45,376 bases of DNA from an uncultured Eggerthellaceae bacterium (GTDB lineage: Bacteria; Actinomycetota; Coriobacteriia; Coriobacteriales; Eggerthellaceae). The DNA is taken from assembly GCA_949450265.1 (NCBI GenBank), contig CASTMW010000001.1, positions 1-45,376 of the forward strand, written 5' to 3'. Made by a program: the position numbers and the translations under genes. Below are positions 34,197 through 43,512 of the stretch, in pieces. The notes under the pieces were generated by a model, which was not told the origin of the DNA, did not search any database, and worked only from the letters and a program-made list of their open reading frames with translations. How positions within the stretch are numbered: position 1 is the first letter of the stretch; every line of letters begins with the position of its first letter.

Positions 34197-37064
34197 ATGG
34201 CCTTAGAGCGCAACGTCAAGAAGAAGAGAACGAACAACACTAACAGGCGCAATGTCTGGCTGATGATACTCACCACATTGTTGGTGGTCGTTTCGGTGGT
34301 GCTGTTCATGCCGCCGAACGAGAAGATCAACCAAGGTCTCGACATCCGTGGCGGCCTGAGCGTGGTGCTGACGGCCAAGACCGACGACGGCAGCGCCATC
34401 ACCGCCGAGGACATGGAGACCAGCCGTGCCATCATCGAGAACCGCGTGAACGCTCTGGGCGCCAGTGAAGCCACGGTGCAGGTGCAGGGCACCGACCAGG
34501 TGCTCGTTCAGATCCCTGGCCTGGAGGATACGCAAACGGCGCTGTCCACCATCGGGCGCACCGGTCAGCTGGTGTTCACGCGCCTGGACAGCATCACTGA
34601 TACAAAGGTGGCCGAGGACATCCAGAGCGGCAACTATGGCCAGTATGCCACCGTGGAGGATGACTACGGCAACAGCTTCCGCGCTGAGAATCCGGTGCCG
34701 CTGGAAATCAGCCCCGATAGCTATACGCCCCTGATCACGGGCGACCAGATCACGAACGTGAGCGTTGACCGTGCGAGCGAAACGAGCGCCTACTACGCCG
34801 TGAATATCACGCTGAACAGCGAAGGCACCACGGCGTTCGCTGAGGCCACCGCTGAGCTGGCATCCACCAACGGTCAGATCGTCATCATCTTGGACGACGA
34901 GGTGCAAAGCGCGCCTGCCGTGCAAGCCGAGATCCCCAACGGCAACGTGTCCATCACCGGCAACTATGACCTTGATGAGGCGCACAGTCTGCAAACGGTG
35001 CTCGAGAGCGGCAGTCTGCCGGTCAGCTTCGAATATGCGCAAAGCCAGGTGGTCGGCCCGACGCTCGGTCAGGACGCCCTGGCCGCTGGTCTTATCGTGG
35101 TGCTCGTGGGCCTGGCGTTGGTCATGCTGTATCTGCTGTGCTTCTACAAGGGCCTGGGCCTGGTGAATGCAGGCGCCATGCTGGTGTTCGCCGTGCTGTA
35201 TCTGGGCATCTTGGCTGGGCTTTCGGCGTTCGGCTTGTTCAGCTTGTCGCTCGCGGGTTTGGCGGGCATGGTGCTCACCATCGGCATGGCCGCTGACAGC
35301 TCCATTCTCACGGTGGAGCGCTTCCGCGAAGAGATTCGCATGGGCCGTAGCATACGTGCGGCATCCATCACCGGTGTGAAGCATGCCATCATGACCTCCA
35401 TCGACGCCGACCTGGTGTCCATGGTATCGGCGCTCTCACTATTCTTCCTGGCCAGCGCATCGGTGAAGGGCTTCGGCCTGACGCTGGCGCTCGGCATCAT
35501 CTGCGACATCGTCATGATGCTGGTGTTCAAGGCGCCGCTCATCCGCTTGCTGGCGCCGAAGGCCATCGCGAAGCATCCCGGGTTCTGGGGTGTCCGCGAC
35601 AGCTTGGAGGCTGCGAAGGATTACGAGGCCATCGCAGCCGCCGAAGGCGTGGACGTGGCTGAGGCTGAAACGGCCGAGCAGATGGATGCGACCGAAGCCG
35701 ATCGCTTGGCGCTCGAACGCGGTGGCGCTGAGGCCGAATCGAAGGTGGTCAACGCGGCCAAGAAGATCAAGGGCCGTTTCATTAAGCACGACATCAACTT
35801 CCTGGGGCATCGCAAGGTGTTCCTCAGCATCGCGGCGGTGGCTGTGGTGGCCTGCTTGGCCATCATGGGCATCCGCGGTTTCAACTTCGGCATCGAATTC
35901 GTGGGCGGCTCGTCCATCACCTACACCAATACGGGCGACCTGCAGACCGAAGAGCTGCGCCAGGCCTTCGATGAGGCGGGTGAGCCCGATGCGGTCATCC
36001 AGACCACGTCCACCAATGGGGTGGATGGCTTCCTGGTGCGCATCACCACCACCGACGCCGAGGCTGCTGCCGCCACGGGCGCGCAGGTGGCGGAGCAGGT
36101 GGGCGTTGCTGCCAGCGATGTCAGCGTGGACACCATCGGTCCTGACTGGGGCGCCAGTGTCATCCAGTCGTCGCTCATCGCGGTCATCGTGTCCATGCTG
36201 CTCATCATCGTCTACATCGCCATCCGCTTCGAATACAAGATGGGCATCATCGCTGTGGTGGCGCTGCTGCACGACCTGATTCTGGTGCTAGGCATCTACG
36301 CGCTGGTGGGTCGCGAACTGAACCCGAACGCCATCGCCGCACTGCTCACCATCCTGGGTTATTCGCTCTATGACACGGTGGTCGTGTTCCACCGCGTCAG
36401 CGACAACATGAAGGGCGAAGCTATCCGCTGCACCTTCATGACCATGGCCAACCATTCCATCAACCAGGTGCTTGTGCGCACCATCAACACCACGTTGACC
36501 AGCTTCGTGCCGGTGTTTGCCATGTTGTTGTTCGGTGGTGAGACGCTGAAGGACTTCGCGTTCGCCATGTCCATCGGCCTGCTGGCGGGTTCGTACTCGT
36601 CGTTCGCCGTGGCCATGCCGCTCTATAGCATGTGGAAGACGCGCGAGGCGAAGTTCGCGAAGCTGGAGAAGAAGTACGGCTCGAAGGTGGGACTGTTCCA
36701 GTTCGACAGCGCGCATTCGCCCGAGATCGAGCAGGTGCCGCTCGCGCGCCTGGAGACTGCGGCCAAAGCGCAGAAGCAGGCTGAGAAGCAGCAGACGAAA
36801 GTCGCCGATACGCTGATGGAAGAGGCTGCTGGTCCTGCCGAAGCCGAGCTGAGCGAGGCTATCACGCAGGCCAGCCAGACGGCCGAGAGCCCGTCCAAGC
36901 TGCAGAGCAAGGGCAGCCAGCCGCGCCGCGGCAAGCGTCCGGACAAGCCCAAAGCCAAGAAGAGTGGCGCACAGGCCGCCGCGAAGGATGACGAGCCGAT
37001 GATCCAGAGCAACACTGGCATCCAGGGCATCCGCTTCGTCGATCCTGAAGGCAAGGACGACTAG
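34197..37064 (+). CDS. secDF: Fused protein-export factor SecDF
   Basis: A 955-residue fusion of SecD and SecF. These RND-type proteins use the proton gradient to help pull secreted proteins through SecYEG. SecD begins with one helix near residue 20 and GLDIRGGLSVVLTAKT. Its five-helix block spans about residues 290-480. SecF begins near residue 535 with FLGHRKVFLS and FNFGIEFVGGSS, with its own helix block after about 640. A charged Lys/Ala/Gln-rich tail of about 95 residues (from 860) is unusual. AGGAG precedes the ATG. YajC is not nearby. Confidence 0.95.
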   Translation: MALERNVKKKRTNNTNRRNVWLMILTTLLVVVSVVLFMPPNEKINQGLDIRGGLSVVLTAKTDDGSAITAEDMETSRAIIENRVNALGASEATVQVQGTDQVLVQIPGLEDTQTALSTIGRTGQLVFTRLDSITDTKVAEDIQSGNYGQYATVEDDYGNSFRAENPVPLEISPDSYTPLITGDQITNVSVDRASETSAYYAVNITLNSEGTTAFAEATAELASTNGQIVIILDDEVQSAPAVQAEIPNGNVSITGNYDLDEAHSLQTVLESGSLPVSFEYAQSQVVGPTLGQDALAAGLIVVLVGLALVMLYLLCFYKGLGLVNAGAMLVFAVLYLGILAGLSAFGLFSLSLAGLAGMVLTIGMAADSSILTVERFREEIRMGRSIRAASITGVKHAIMTSIDADLVSMVSALSLFFLASASVKGFGLTLALGIICDIVMMLVFKAPLIRLLAPKAIAKHPGFWGVRDSLEAAKDYEAIAAAEGVDVAEAETAEQMDATEADRLALERGGAEAESKVVNAAKKIKGRFIKHDINFLGHRKVFLSIAAVAVVACLAIMGIRGFNFGIEFVGGSSITYTNTGDLQTEELRQAFDEAGEPDAVIQTTSTNGVDGFLVRITTTDAEAAAATGAQVAEQVGVAASDVSVDTIGPDWGASVIQSSLIAVIVSMLLIIVYIAIRFEYKMGIIAVVALLHDLILVLGIYALVGRELNPNAIAALLTILGYSLYDTVVVFHRVSDNMKGEAIRCTFMTMANHSINQVLVRTINTTLTSFVPVFAMLLFGGETLKDFAFAMSIGLLAGSYSSFAVAMPLYSMWKTREAKFAKLEKKYGSKVGLFQFDSAHSPEIEQVPLARLETAAKAQKQAEKQQTKVADTLMEEAAGPAEAELSEAITQASQTAESPSKLQSKGSQPRRGKRPDKPKAKKSGAQAAAKDDEPMIQSNTGIQGIRFVDPEGKDD

Positions 37065-37396
37065 TGGCCGATCAGATACGCGAGGGGAGCGCTCCGAACT
37101 TCTGCCCGCCGGTGGAAGAGGGGCTCTCCTTCACCTTCCAGGACCAGAACGGCGATGTGGTGCAGCTTGAGTTCTTAGGGCTGTTGCTGCATGGGGATGC
37201 GCGCTACGGATTCTTCTTCCAGGTCGATGATGATGCGCCTGCGCTCTCGTCCGGTGAGGTCGTGGTGCTGGAAGTGACCGAGCTGGATGCCGAAGGGCAG
37301 CCGGATGCGTTCGAGTTCATCGAGGACGAGGTTGTGGTGCGCGAGGCCTATGCGGCGTTCAAGCAGGCAACGCGCGACCTGTATCGATTCGAATAG
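37064..37396 (+). CDS. DUF1292-like small protein
   Basis: A 110-residue acidic protein. It has the strand pattern FTFQDQNGDVVQLEFLG and a Tyr/Phe/acidic strand FFFQVDDD typical of DUF1292/YrzB proteins, of unknown function, often next to RNA and translation genes. The GTG start shares one base with the secDF stop (TAGTG), so it is co-translated. The end overlaps the convergent ABC gene by 38 nt. Confidence 0.7.
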   Translation: MADQIREGSAPNFCPPVEEGLSFTFQDQNGDVVQLEFLGLLLHGDARYGFFFQVDDDAPALSSGEVVVLEVTELDAEGQPDAFEFIEDEVVVREAYAAFKQATRDLYRFE

Positions 37397-38888
37397 TGCG
37401 TGTGGCCAGATCGGCCACATCTTCCAGATCGTGTGACACCATGATGATGGTCTGACCGCCCTCGTGCAACGTGCGCAGCAGATCGCGCATGGCGGCGTGC
37501 GCAGTTGGGTCTAGGCCAGCGCACGGCTCGTCCAGCACCAGCACGTCGGGACGCATGGCCAGCACGCCCGCGATGGCGGCACGGCGCTGCTGACCGCCGG
37601 AGAGCTGGAACGGATTGCGGGCAGCCAATTCGTCATAGGCCAGCCCGACTTGCTCCATGGCCACCTTCACGCGCTCTTCCACCTCATCGGTGCCAAGCCC
37701 TTGGTTGCGCGGTCCGAACGCGATATCGTCATAGACCGTTTGCGCGAACAGCTGCTGCTCGGGGTATTGGAACACCACGCCGATGCGGAAGCGCGCCTCG
37801 TTGGCGGCGAAGCGGTCGGCCAGGTCGTTCCAATAGGAGAGCACGCGGCCTTGTGTGGGATGCAGCAGCCCGTTCATGTGCTGGATCAGCGTGGACTTGC
37901 CGCTGCCCGTGCTGCCGATCACACCGATGAACTCACCCAGTTGGATGGTCAGCGAGACATCCTTGAGCGCGGTGATGGCCGCATCGGTGCCTTGGTCGTA
38001 GATGTAGGTCACGTCATCGAAGCGCAGGACGGGCATCAGGGCGTGCCCGCGTGTGGGGTCCACGGTCTGGGCGTTCAGGATGTCTTCGGCGGTGGGCTTC
38101 GGCACGGGCCGTGCATGGCGACCGCGCGGCGGCGTGGGGTCGTCCTCCGGTTCGCGCGTGGGGTCCTTCGCGGCGATGCGCGTCAGGTCTTCGGAGAGGC
38201 CCAGCTCGGCATCGATCGGATTGCCAGAGAACGCGATCCTGCCGCTTTCCAGGCGCACCACGCGATCGGCCAGCGCTGCCTCGCGCGGAGAATGCGTGGC
38301 CATGACCACGGTCATGCCGCCATCGGCCAGCTGACGGACCAGCCGCATGAAGTCATAGCGGCTCTCGGGATCCAGCATGCTGGTGGGCTCGTCCAGCAGC
38401 AGCACGCGCGGTCGCATGGCCAGCGCGCCTGCTAGGGCCAAGCGTTGCTTCTGGCCACCGGATAGCGAATTGGTCTGGCGATCCTCGAAGCCCGCAAGGC
38501 CCGTTGCGCTCAGCGCCCAGCTCACGCGCTCTGCTATCTGCTCTGCGGGCAATCCCAGGTTCTCAGGGCCGAACGCCACCTCATTGCGCACGATGGAGGC
38601 GACCAGTTGATCGTCGGGATTCTGGAAGACGAAGCCGCATTGCTGCCGTGCTTTGAAGCCGTCCTCTTCAGTGGTGAGTGCATCGAAGACGCGCACGGTG
38701 CCTTCATCGGGATGCAAGAGTCCGCAGGCTAAGAGCAGCAGGGTGCTCTTGCCGCTGCCGTTGCTGCCGGTCAGGGCCACCATCTGGCCGGCGCGCACCT
38801 GCAAGCTGACCTCTTCCAGCACGGGGTGTCCGTCGTAGCGGAAGGTCACTCCTTCGAAATGTATGGCAGCAGTTCCTGGCAATCGCAT
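37359..38888 (-). CDS. ECF-type transporter ATPase with two fused ABC domains
   Basis: A 509-residue protein with two complete ABC domains in tandem, the EcfA1 and EcfA2 kind. Domain 1 has Walker A GSNGSGKST (residues 41-49), signature LSGGQKQRLA and Walker B LLLDEPTSML. A linker of about 50 residues rich in Pro and Asp follows. Domain 2 has GSTGSGKST (near 326), LSGGQQRRAA and LVLDEPCAGLDP. ECF transporters import vitamins or metal ions; the membrane EcfT and substrate subunit are not in the window. Start ATG 38888 lacks a clear ribosome site. Confidence 0.88.
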   Translation of the reverse strand: MRLPGTAAIHFEGVTFRYDGHPVLEEVSLQVRAGQMVALTGSNGSGKSTLLLLACGLLHPDEGTVRVFDALTTEEDGFKARQQCGFVFQNPDDQLVASIVRNEVAFGPENLGLPAEQIAERVSWALSATGLAGFEDRQTNSLSGGQKQRLALAGALAMRPRVLLLDEPTSMLDPESRYDFMRLVRQLADGGMTVVMATHSPREAALADRVVRLESGRIAFSGNPIDAELGLSEDLTRIAAKDPTREPEDDPTPPRGRHARPVPKPTAEDILNAQTVDPTRGHALMPVLRFDDVTYIYDQGTDAAITALKDVSLTIQLGEFIGVIGSTGSGKSTLIQHMNGLLHPTQGRVLSYWNDLADRFAANEARFRIGVVFQYPEQQLFAQTVYDDIAFGPRNQGLGTDEVEERVKVAMEQVGLAYDELAARNPFQLSGGQQRRAAIAGVLAMRPDVLVLDEPCAGLDPTAHAAMRDLLRTLHEGGQTIIMVSHDLEDVADLATRTIRIDTGRALPA

Positions 38889-38987
38889 TGTCCGTTCTTT
38901 CGACCTTGCGTGAATCTTATACCAATCCAGCACCATCCTGATGCGCGATCTCTTCGGTCGCTCAAGCGAGCTGCTCGGTCGGGGCTC

Positions 38988-38993
38988 TATAAT
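38988..38993 (+). promoter_or_regulatory. TATAAT box giving a leaderless BaiN-like transcript
   Basis: A perfect TATAAT ends 7 nt before the ATG at 39001, so the transcript should begin at or next to it; no ribosome site is present. No obvious -35. The region also separates this gene from the divergent ECF gene. Confidence 0.5.
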
Positions 38994-39000
38994 GGTTCCC

Positions 39001-40398
39001 ATGGAATGGGATGTGGCGATAATCGGTGGAGGTGCGGCAGGCCTTGCTGCGGCGGTAACGGCGGCCGAGGCGGGTGCGCGCGTCTGCGTGCTGGAGGCCA
39101 GCGATCGGGTGGGCCGATCCATCTTGGCCAGCGGAAATGGCCGCTGCAACTTCAGCAATGCGCATATCTGCGCCGATGCCTATCACAACGCTGCGTTCGT
39201 CGCCGAGGCACTGGCTGCCTTCGAGCAGGCATCGGGTGTGGGTGATGAGGTGAGCAGCAGGCGCGGCGCTGCGTACGATAGCAAGGGCAGTGAATGCGAT
39301 GAGGCGAGCGATGGCAAGGGTAGCAGCGGCATCGCGCTTCCTGGTCTGTGCCAAGAGCAGGCGATGCGCGGGTGCCCCAATGGGGTCGTGGCGTTCTTCC
39401 AGCGTCATGGGCTGGCGTGGCGCGAAGAGTCGGAAGGGCGGCTCTATCCGCTGGCAAACAAGGCCAGCGCCGTGTTGGAGGTGCTGCGAGCCGCTCTGGA
39501 TGCACACTCGGTCGAGGTGCGCTGCAACGCGCGCGTGAACCATGTTGAAGCGCCGCAGGCACCAGGCGCCCCTTTCGTGGTGCAGAGGCAGGACGACCGA
39601 TCGCTGCGTGCGCGCACAGTGGTGGTGGCGGTGGGAGGCACGGCGTGTGCGAGCATGCTAGCGGATCTTTTTCCGTTCGCGCCGCTCCGTCCGATGCTCG
39701 GCTCTATCGCCACTGAGACACGTCCCATCCGGCGCTTGGACAACATTCGCGCGAAGGGCACCATCAGCTTGCTGCGCGATGGGCGGACGCTCGCGTGCGA
39801 GCGGGGCGAGATCATGTTCCGCTCGTATGGCGTCTCGGGCATCGCAGCATTCAACCTGTCGCGCCTCATGCAGGCGGGCGATACCCTGCTCATCGACTTC
39901 TTGGGGCAGCTCCAACCAGACGCTGAGGATGCGCGTGTGCTCATGAGGCAACGCGCGCACGATCTTCGTTCGATATACGGGAAGGGGCTCACGTGTGCGG
40001 ATGCGCTCCGTGGCCTTGTGCTGCCTGCGGTGGCGCGAGCGGTGGCCGATCAGGCAGGTATGCGCTTGGATGCGCTGGCAGACGACGCCGCGCTCGGGGT
40101 GCTGGCGGCAACGCTGAGCAGCTTTCAGCTAGAGGTGCGTGGCATCGGCGACGAGCGCACCTGTCAGGTGCATCGTGGCGGCTTCGCGGTGCGCGCCTTT
40201 ACGCCTGCAACGCTGGAAGCGAAGGACGTGCTCGGGCTGCATGTGGTGGGTGAAGCGCTGGATGTGGATGCTCCGTGCGGGGGATACAACCTGCATTGGG
40301 CCTTCGCAACGGGCATCTTGGCTGGGCGCGCAGCAGCAGCTCGCGTGTATGGCGATGGGCAAGACGGTCGGCCGCATCGCGTAAAGGACGCGCGATGA
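39001..40398 (+). CDS. BaiN/HI0933-family flavoprotein
   Basis: A 465-residue NAD(P)/FAD-dependent oxidoreductase of the HI0933/BaiN family. The Rossmann motif IIGGGAAGLAAAVTAAEAG is at the start, SGNGRCNFSN is a family signature, and the C-terminal GGYNLHWAFATGILAGRAAA closes the FAD site. BaiN members reduce bile-acid intermediates; most relatives have unknown substrates. A segment of about 45 residues (about 77-123), Ser/Gly/Lys-rich, is inserted before the conserved FFQRHGLAW. It overlaps the next flavoprotein gene by 4 nt (ATGA). Confidence 0.88.
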   Translation: MEWDVAIIGGGAAGLAAAVTAAEAGARVCVLEASDRVGRSILASGNGRCNFSNAHICADAYHNAAFVAEALAAFEQASGVGDEVSSRRGAAYDSKGSECDEASDGKGSSGIALPGLCQEQAMRGCPNGVVAFFQRHGLAWREESEGRLYPLANKASAVLEVLRAALDAHSVEVRCNARVNHVEAPQAPGAPFVVQRQDDRSLRARTVVVAVGGTACASMLADLFPFAPLRPMLGSIATETRPIRRLDNIRAKGTISLLRDGRTLACERGEIMFRSYGVSGIAAFNLSRLMQAGDTLLIDFLGQLQPDAEDARVLMRQRAHDLRSIYGKGLTCADALRGLVLPAVARAVADQAGMRLDALADDAALGVLAATLSSFQLEVRGIGDERTCQVHRGGFAVRAFTPATLEAKDVLGLHVVGEALDVDAPCGGYNLHWAFATGILAGRAAAARVYGDGQDGRPHRVKDAR

Positions 40399-42860
40399 TC
40401 CACGAAGCGACGAACATTGCGGTGTCGCTTGGGGCCATGGCGCCCAGCAAACGCAAGCTGCTGCGTCGCGAGGTGGCCCGTGCGCTCGGAACGGACATGG
40501 CGCATCTGGGTGATCTGCGCATCGTGCGCCGCAGCGTGGATGCGCGCAAGAAGGGCAACGTGCATTTTGTGGTGTCGGTCACGTTCAAGCTGATGGGCAT
40601 CGACGCGGCCCAGCTGCGACCTGCGAAGGGCATCAGCGTGCACCCGTGGAAGGCGCCATTGGCCCCTTCGATCCCCGACCTCTCCGATACGTTCGTGCGA
40701 AGCGGGGCGGCGCGCCCGATAGTGGTAGGTGCAGGACCGGCAGGGCTGTTCTGCGCATTGTGGCTGGCGCGCGCGGGGCTGCGGCCCATCGTGGTGGAGC
40801 GCGGCCAAGCGGTAGAGGATCGTGCGCGCACCGTGGCTGCGTTCGATGCGGGGGCGGCGCTGGACCCGCAGAGCAACATCCAGTTCGGCGAAGGCGGCGC
40901 GGGCGCGTTCAGCGATGGCAAGCTGACGTGCGGCAAGAGCGACCCGAACATGCGCCATGTGCTGCAAGCGTTCGTGGATGCGGGCGCGCCTGCGGACATC
41001 CTGGTGGATGCCAAGCCGCACATCGGCACCGATCATCTGCCTGCCACCGTGCGTGGCCTGCGCAAGGCCATCCAGGCGGCCGGGGGCGAGTTCCGTTTCA
41101 ACACGCAGTTGGTCGGGATCCGTGTGGAGGCTGACGGTGTGCAGTTCGGCGATGCGAAGACTGAAGAAGCCGCTGGATCGTTCGATATCGCTTCTGCGTC
41201 CTCCCATGTTTCACATAAAACGTCCGCTCGTTCTCAGGCGATCAAAAATCATGAAGAGATCCCCTGTTCAGATGATGTTTCACCTGCGTATGGACATCGT
41301 CTCTGCGCGGGCATCTTCTGCGATCTGCTGACCGGCACCGAATTTGAGCTACCCGTAGCAACCTTGGTGCTGGCCATCGGCCACTCTGCGCGCGATACGG
41401 TGGAGATGCTGCTCGATGCGGGCGTTCGCATGCAGCGCAAGCCATTCGCGGTGGGTGTGCGCATCGAGCATCCGCAAGCGCTGATCGACCGTGCACAGTA
41501 TGGGCGCGCTGCGGGCCACCCGGCGCTGCCGCCTGCGGAGTACAAGCTGAACGTGCGCACGGCGGACGACCGCGGCGTGTACACATTCTGCATGTGCCCA
41601 GGCGGCACCGTGGTGGCGGCTGCCAGCGAGCCGGGTGGCGTGTGCACGAACGGCATGAGCACGCACGCTCGCAACGGTCGCAATGCTAATAGCGCTCTGC
41701 TGGTTGAGGTGCGACCCGAGGACCTGCCGGGCGAAGATGTGCTGGCTGGCGTCCGGTTCCAGCGACAGCTCGAACGCGCCGCCTACGATCTGGCCCAGAG
41801 CGCTGGGGTCGTAGTTGCTACTCAGCCCTTCGCTGCACCCGCGCAGACCGTGGGCGCCTTCCTTGCCGATGGGTCCGACGAGTATCGCGCGGATGAGAGC
41901 GATGTGTCGGTGATCCCCACCTACCCTCGTGGCGTGGTGGAAGCGCCCTTGCGCTCTTGCTTGCCGCCGTTCGTCGCGGATGCGCTGGCCGAGGCATTGC
42001 CGAAGCTGGATCGCAAGCTGGATGGGTTCGCGGACCCGGGCGCGGTGCTCACGGCGGTGGAAGCGCGCAGCTCCAGCCCAGTGCGCATGGTGCGCGATCG
42101 CCAGACTCGCCAAGCGGCGAACATCAGCGGCCTATTCCCGGCGGGCGAGGGGGCAGGGTATGCGGGCGGTATCATGAGCGCAGCCACCGATGGCATCCGC
42201 ACCGCCGAGACCATCATCAGCGCGTTCGCGCTGGCTCAGGTCGTCGTAGCGCCCGATGCGATCGTCGACCATCTGCTCACGGGCGCTCCTACCATCTTCG
42301 AGACGGATACCGTGGTGGGGCTGGGGCTGGCAGCGCAGCAGGCGCAGACACCTGCACTGTTATACGAATTGAAAGGGCGTGCTGCTGACAAGCCTGTCTC
42401 GTGGTTGGTCGACGGGCCTCAGGCGCTCGACCAGCTGGGTGCGGATGCGCCGCTCTATGCGCATCGTTTGGCTGAGCGCTTCTGGCCGGGAGCGCTAACG
42501 CTGGTGGTGAGAGCGTCTGACAAGGTCCCTCGCGCGTTCGCTTCCCGCAAGGGCACGATCGGCCTTCGCATGCCCGAACACGCGCCAACATTGGCACTGA
42601 TCGGCCGTGTAGGGCCGCTGGCTGCTACGTCGGCGAACCGCTCAGATACTCCGGCGCCCCATACGCTCGCGCAGGTCGATCCTGGGTTGCTGCTGGCGGT
42701 CGGGCATGCGCTGGCGCCTTTGTCCGCCGCTCCTGTCGCTTCGTCTGGCATCGCGTCCACTGTTGTCGACTGCACGGGTCCTGAACCCCGCATCCTGCGT
42801 GAGGGCAACCTTGCGGCTGAGGTGCTGCGCGTGTGCGCCGAAACGGAGCAGCGTCGCTGA
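40395..42860 (+). CDS. FAD-dependent dehydrogenase fused to TsaC/Sua5 domain
   Basis: An 821-residue fusion. Residues 1-612 match the uncharacterised FAD-dependent dehydrogenases (COG2509 type): a N-terminal ferredoxin-like domain, VVGAGPAGLFCALW near 110, GGAGAFSDGKL, AIGHSARDT and the C-terminal GEGAGYAGGIMSAATDG. Residues from about 618 form a complete threonylcarbamoyl-AMP synthase domain with FETDTVVGLG, LKGRAADKP, WPGALTLVV and TSANRS, which makes the t6A37 precursor for ANN-decoding tRNAs. There is no in-frame ATG, GTG or TTG in the junction, and the linker is about 8 residues. The domain's usual neighbours rpiB and ATP synthase follow. Confidence 0.9.
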   Translation: MIHEATNIAVSLGAMAPSKRKLLRREVARALGTDMAHLGDLRIVRRSVDARKKGNVHFVVSVTFKLMGIDAAQLRPAKGISVHPWKAPLAPSIPDLSDTFVRSGAARPIVVGAGPAGLFCALWLARAGLRPIVVERGQAVEDRARTVAAFDAGAALDPQSNIQFGEGGAGAFSDGKLTCGKSDPNMRHVLQAFVDAGAPADILVDAKPHIGTDHLPATVRGLRKAIQAAGGEFRFNTQLVGIRVEADGVQFGDAKTEEAAGSFDIASASSHVSHKTSARSQAIKNHEEIPCSDDVSPAYGHRLCAGIFCDLLTGTEFELPVATLVLAIGHSARDTVEMLLDAGVRMQRKPFAVGVRIEHPQALIDRAQYGRAAGHPALPPAEYKLNVRTADDRGVYTFCMCPGGTVVAAASEPGGVCTNGMSTHARNGRNANSALLVEVRPEDLPGEDVLAGVRFQRQLERAAYDLAQSAGVVVATQPFAAPAQTVGAFLADGSDEYRADESDVSVIPTYPRGVVEAPLRSCLPPFVADALAEALPKLDRKLDGFADPGAVLTAVEARSSSPVRMVRDRQTRQAANISGLFPAGEGAGYAGGIMSAATDGIRTAETIISAFALAQVVVAPDAIVDHLLTGAPTIFETDTVVGLGLAAQQAQTPALLYELKGRAADKPVSWLVDGPQALDQLGADAPLYAHRLAERFWPGALTLVVRASDKVPRAFASRKGTIGLRMPEHAPTLALIGRVGPLAATSANRSDTPAPHTLAQVDPGLLLAVGHALAPLSAAPVASSGIASTVVDCTGPEPRILREGNLAAEVLRVCAETEQRR

Positions 42861-42921
42861 CCGCAGCCGCACGATGTCTGCGTGCCTTCCGCATCGCGCG
42901 AACCTAAGAGCGCTGCGCTGG

Positions 42922-42927
42922 TATACT
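42922..42927 (+). promoter_or_regulatory. Extended -10 of rpiB
   Basis: TGGTATACT gives an extended -10 ahead of the rpiB ATG at 42977, leaving a leader of about 43 nt with a strong AAGGAGG. Confidence 0.5.
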
Positions 42928-42976
42928 GATGGAGCGGCAGCCACAAGAGAGGGCTGCCACGACAGAAGGAGGCCCT

Positions 42977-43414
42977 ATGCGCGTCAGCATCGCAAGCGAT
43001 CACGCTGGTTTTGAGCAGAAGCAGCGATTGGCGCAGTACCTTCGCGATGAAGGCGCCGATGTGATCGACTTGGGCCCCACTACGGACGATCGCGTCGATT
43101 ATCCCGATTTCGCGCGCGCAGTGGCCGAGAACGTGGCGGCGGGCGATTCGCGGTTCGGTGTGCTGGTGTGCGGCACGGGCATCGGCATGGCCATGGCCGC
43201 CAATAAGGTGCCCGGCATCCGGGCTGCCAACATCATGGATATCAGGTTCGCCGAACTGACGCGCCAGCACAACGATGCCAACGTCGTCACACTGAGCGGC
43301 CGGTTCGTCACCTTCGAGGATAACTGCCGCATTGTGAACGCCTTCCTGAATACACCGTTCGAGGGCGGGCGTCACGCAGGGCGCATCCAGAAGATCTCTG
43401 ACCTGGAGAAGTAG
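42977..43414 (+). CDS. rpiB: Ribose-5-phosphate isomerase B
   Basis: A 145-residue RpiB, interconverting ribose 5-phosphate and ribulose 5-phosphate. MRVSIASDHAGFEQK, the CGTGIGMAMAANKVPGIRAA motif and the His/Arg in LTRQHNDANV are present. AGGAGG lies before the ATG. It follows the TsaC fusion; tsaC-rpiB adjacency is widespread in Gram-positive bacteria. Confidence 0.95.
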   Translation: MRVSIASDHAGFEQKQRLAQYLRDEGADVIDLGPTTDDRVDYPDFARAVAENVAAGDSRFGVLVCGTGIGMAMAANKVPGIRAANIMDIRFAELTRQHNDANVVTLSGRFVTFEDNCRIVNAFLNTPFEGGRHAGRIQKISDLEK

Positions 43415-43512
43415 CGTCGAACGTGCTTGCAAGATAATCAACGAGCGAGGACTACAGAGCGACCGAGCATCATCTGAACCTCTTCCCGATGAACAGCAAT
43501 AGGAGCAACGCC

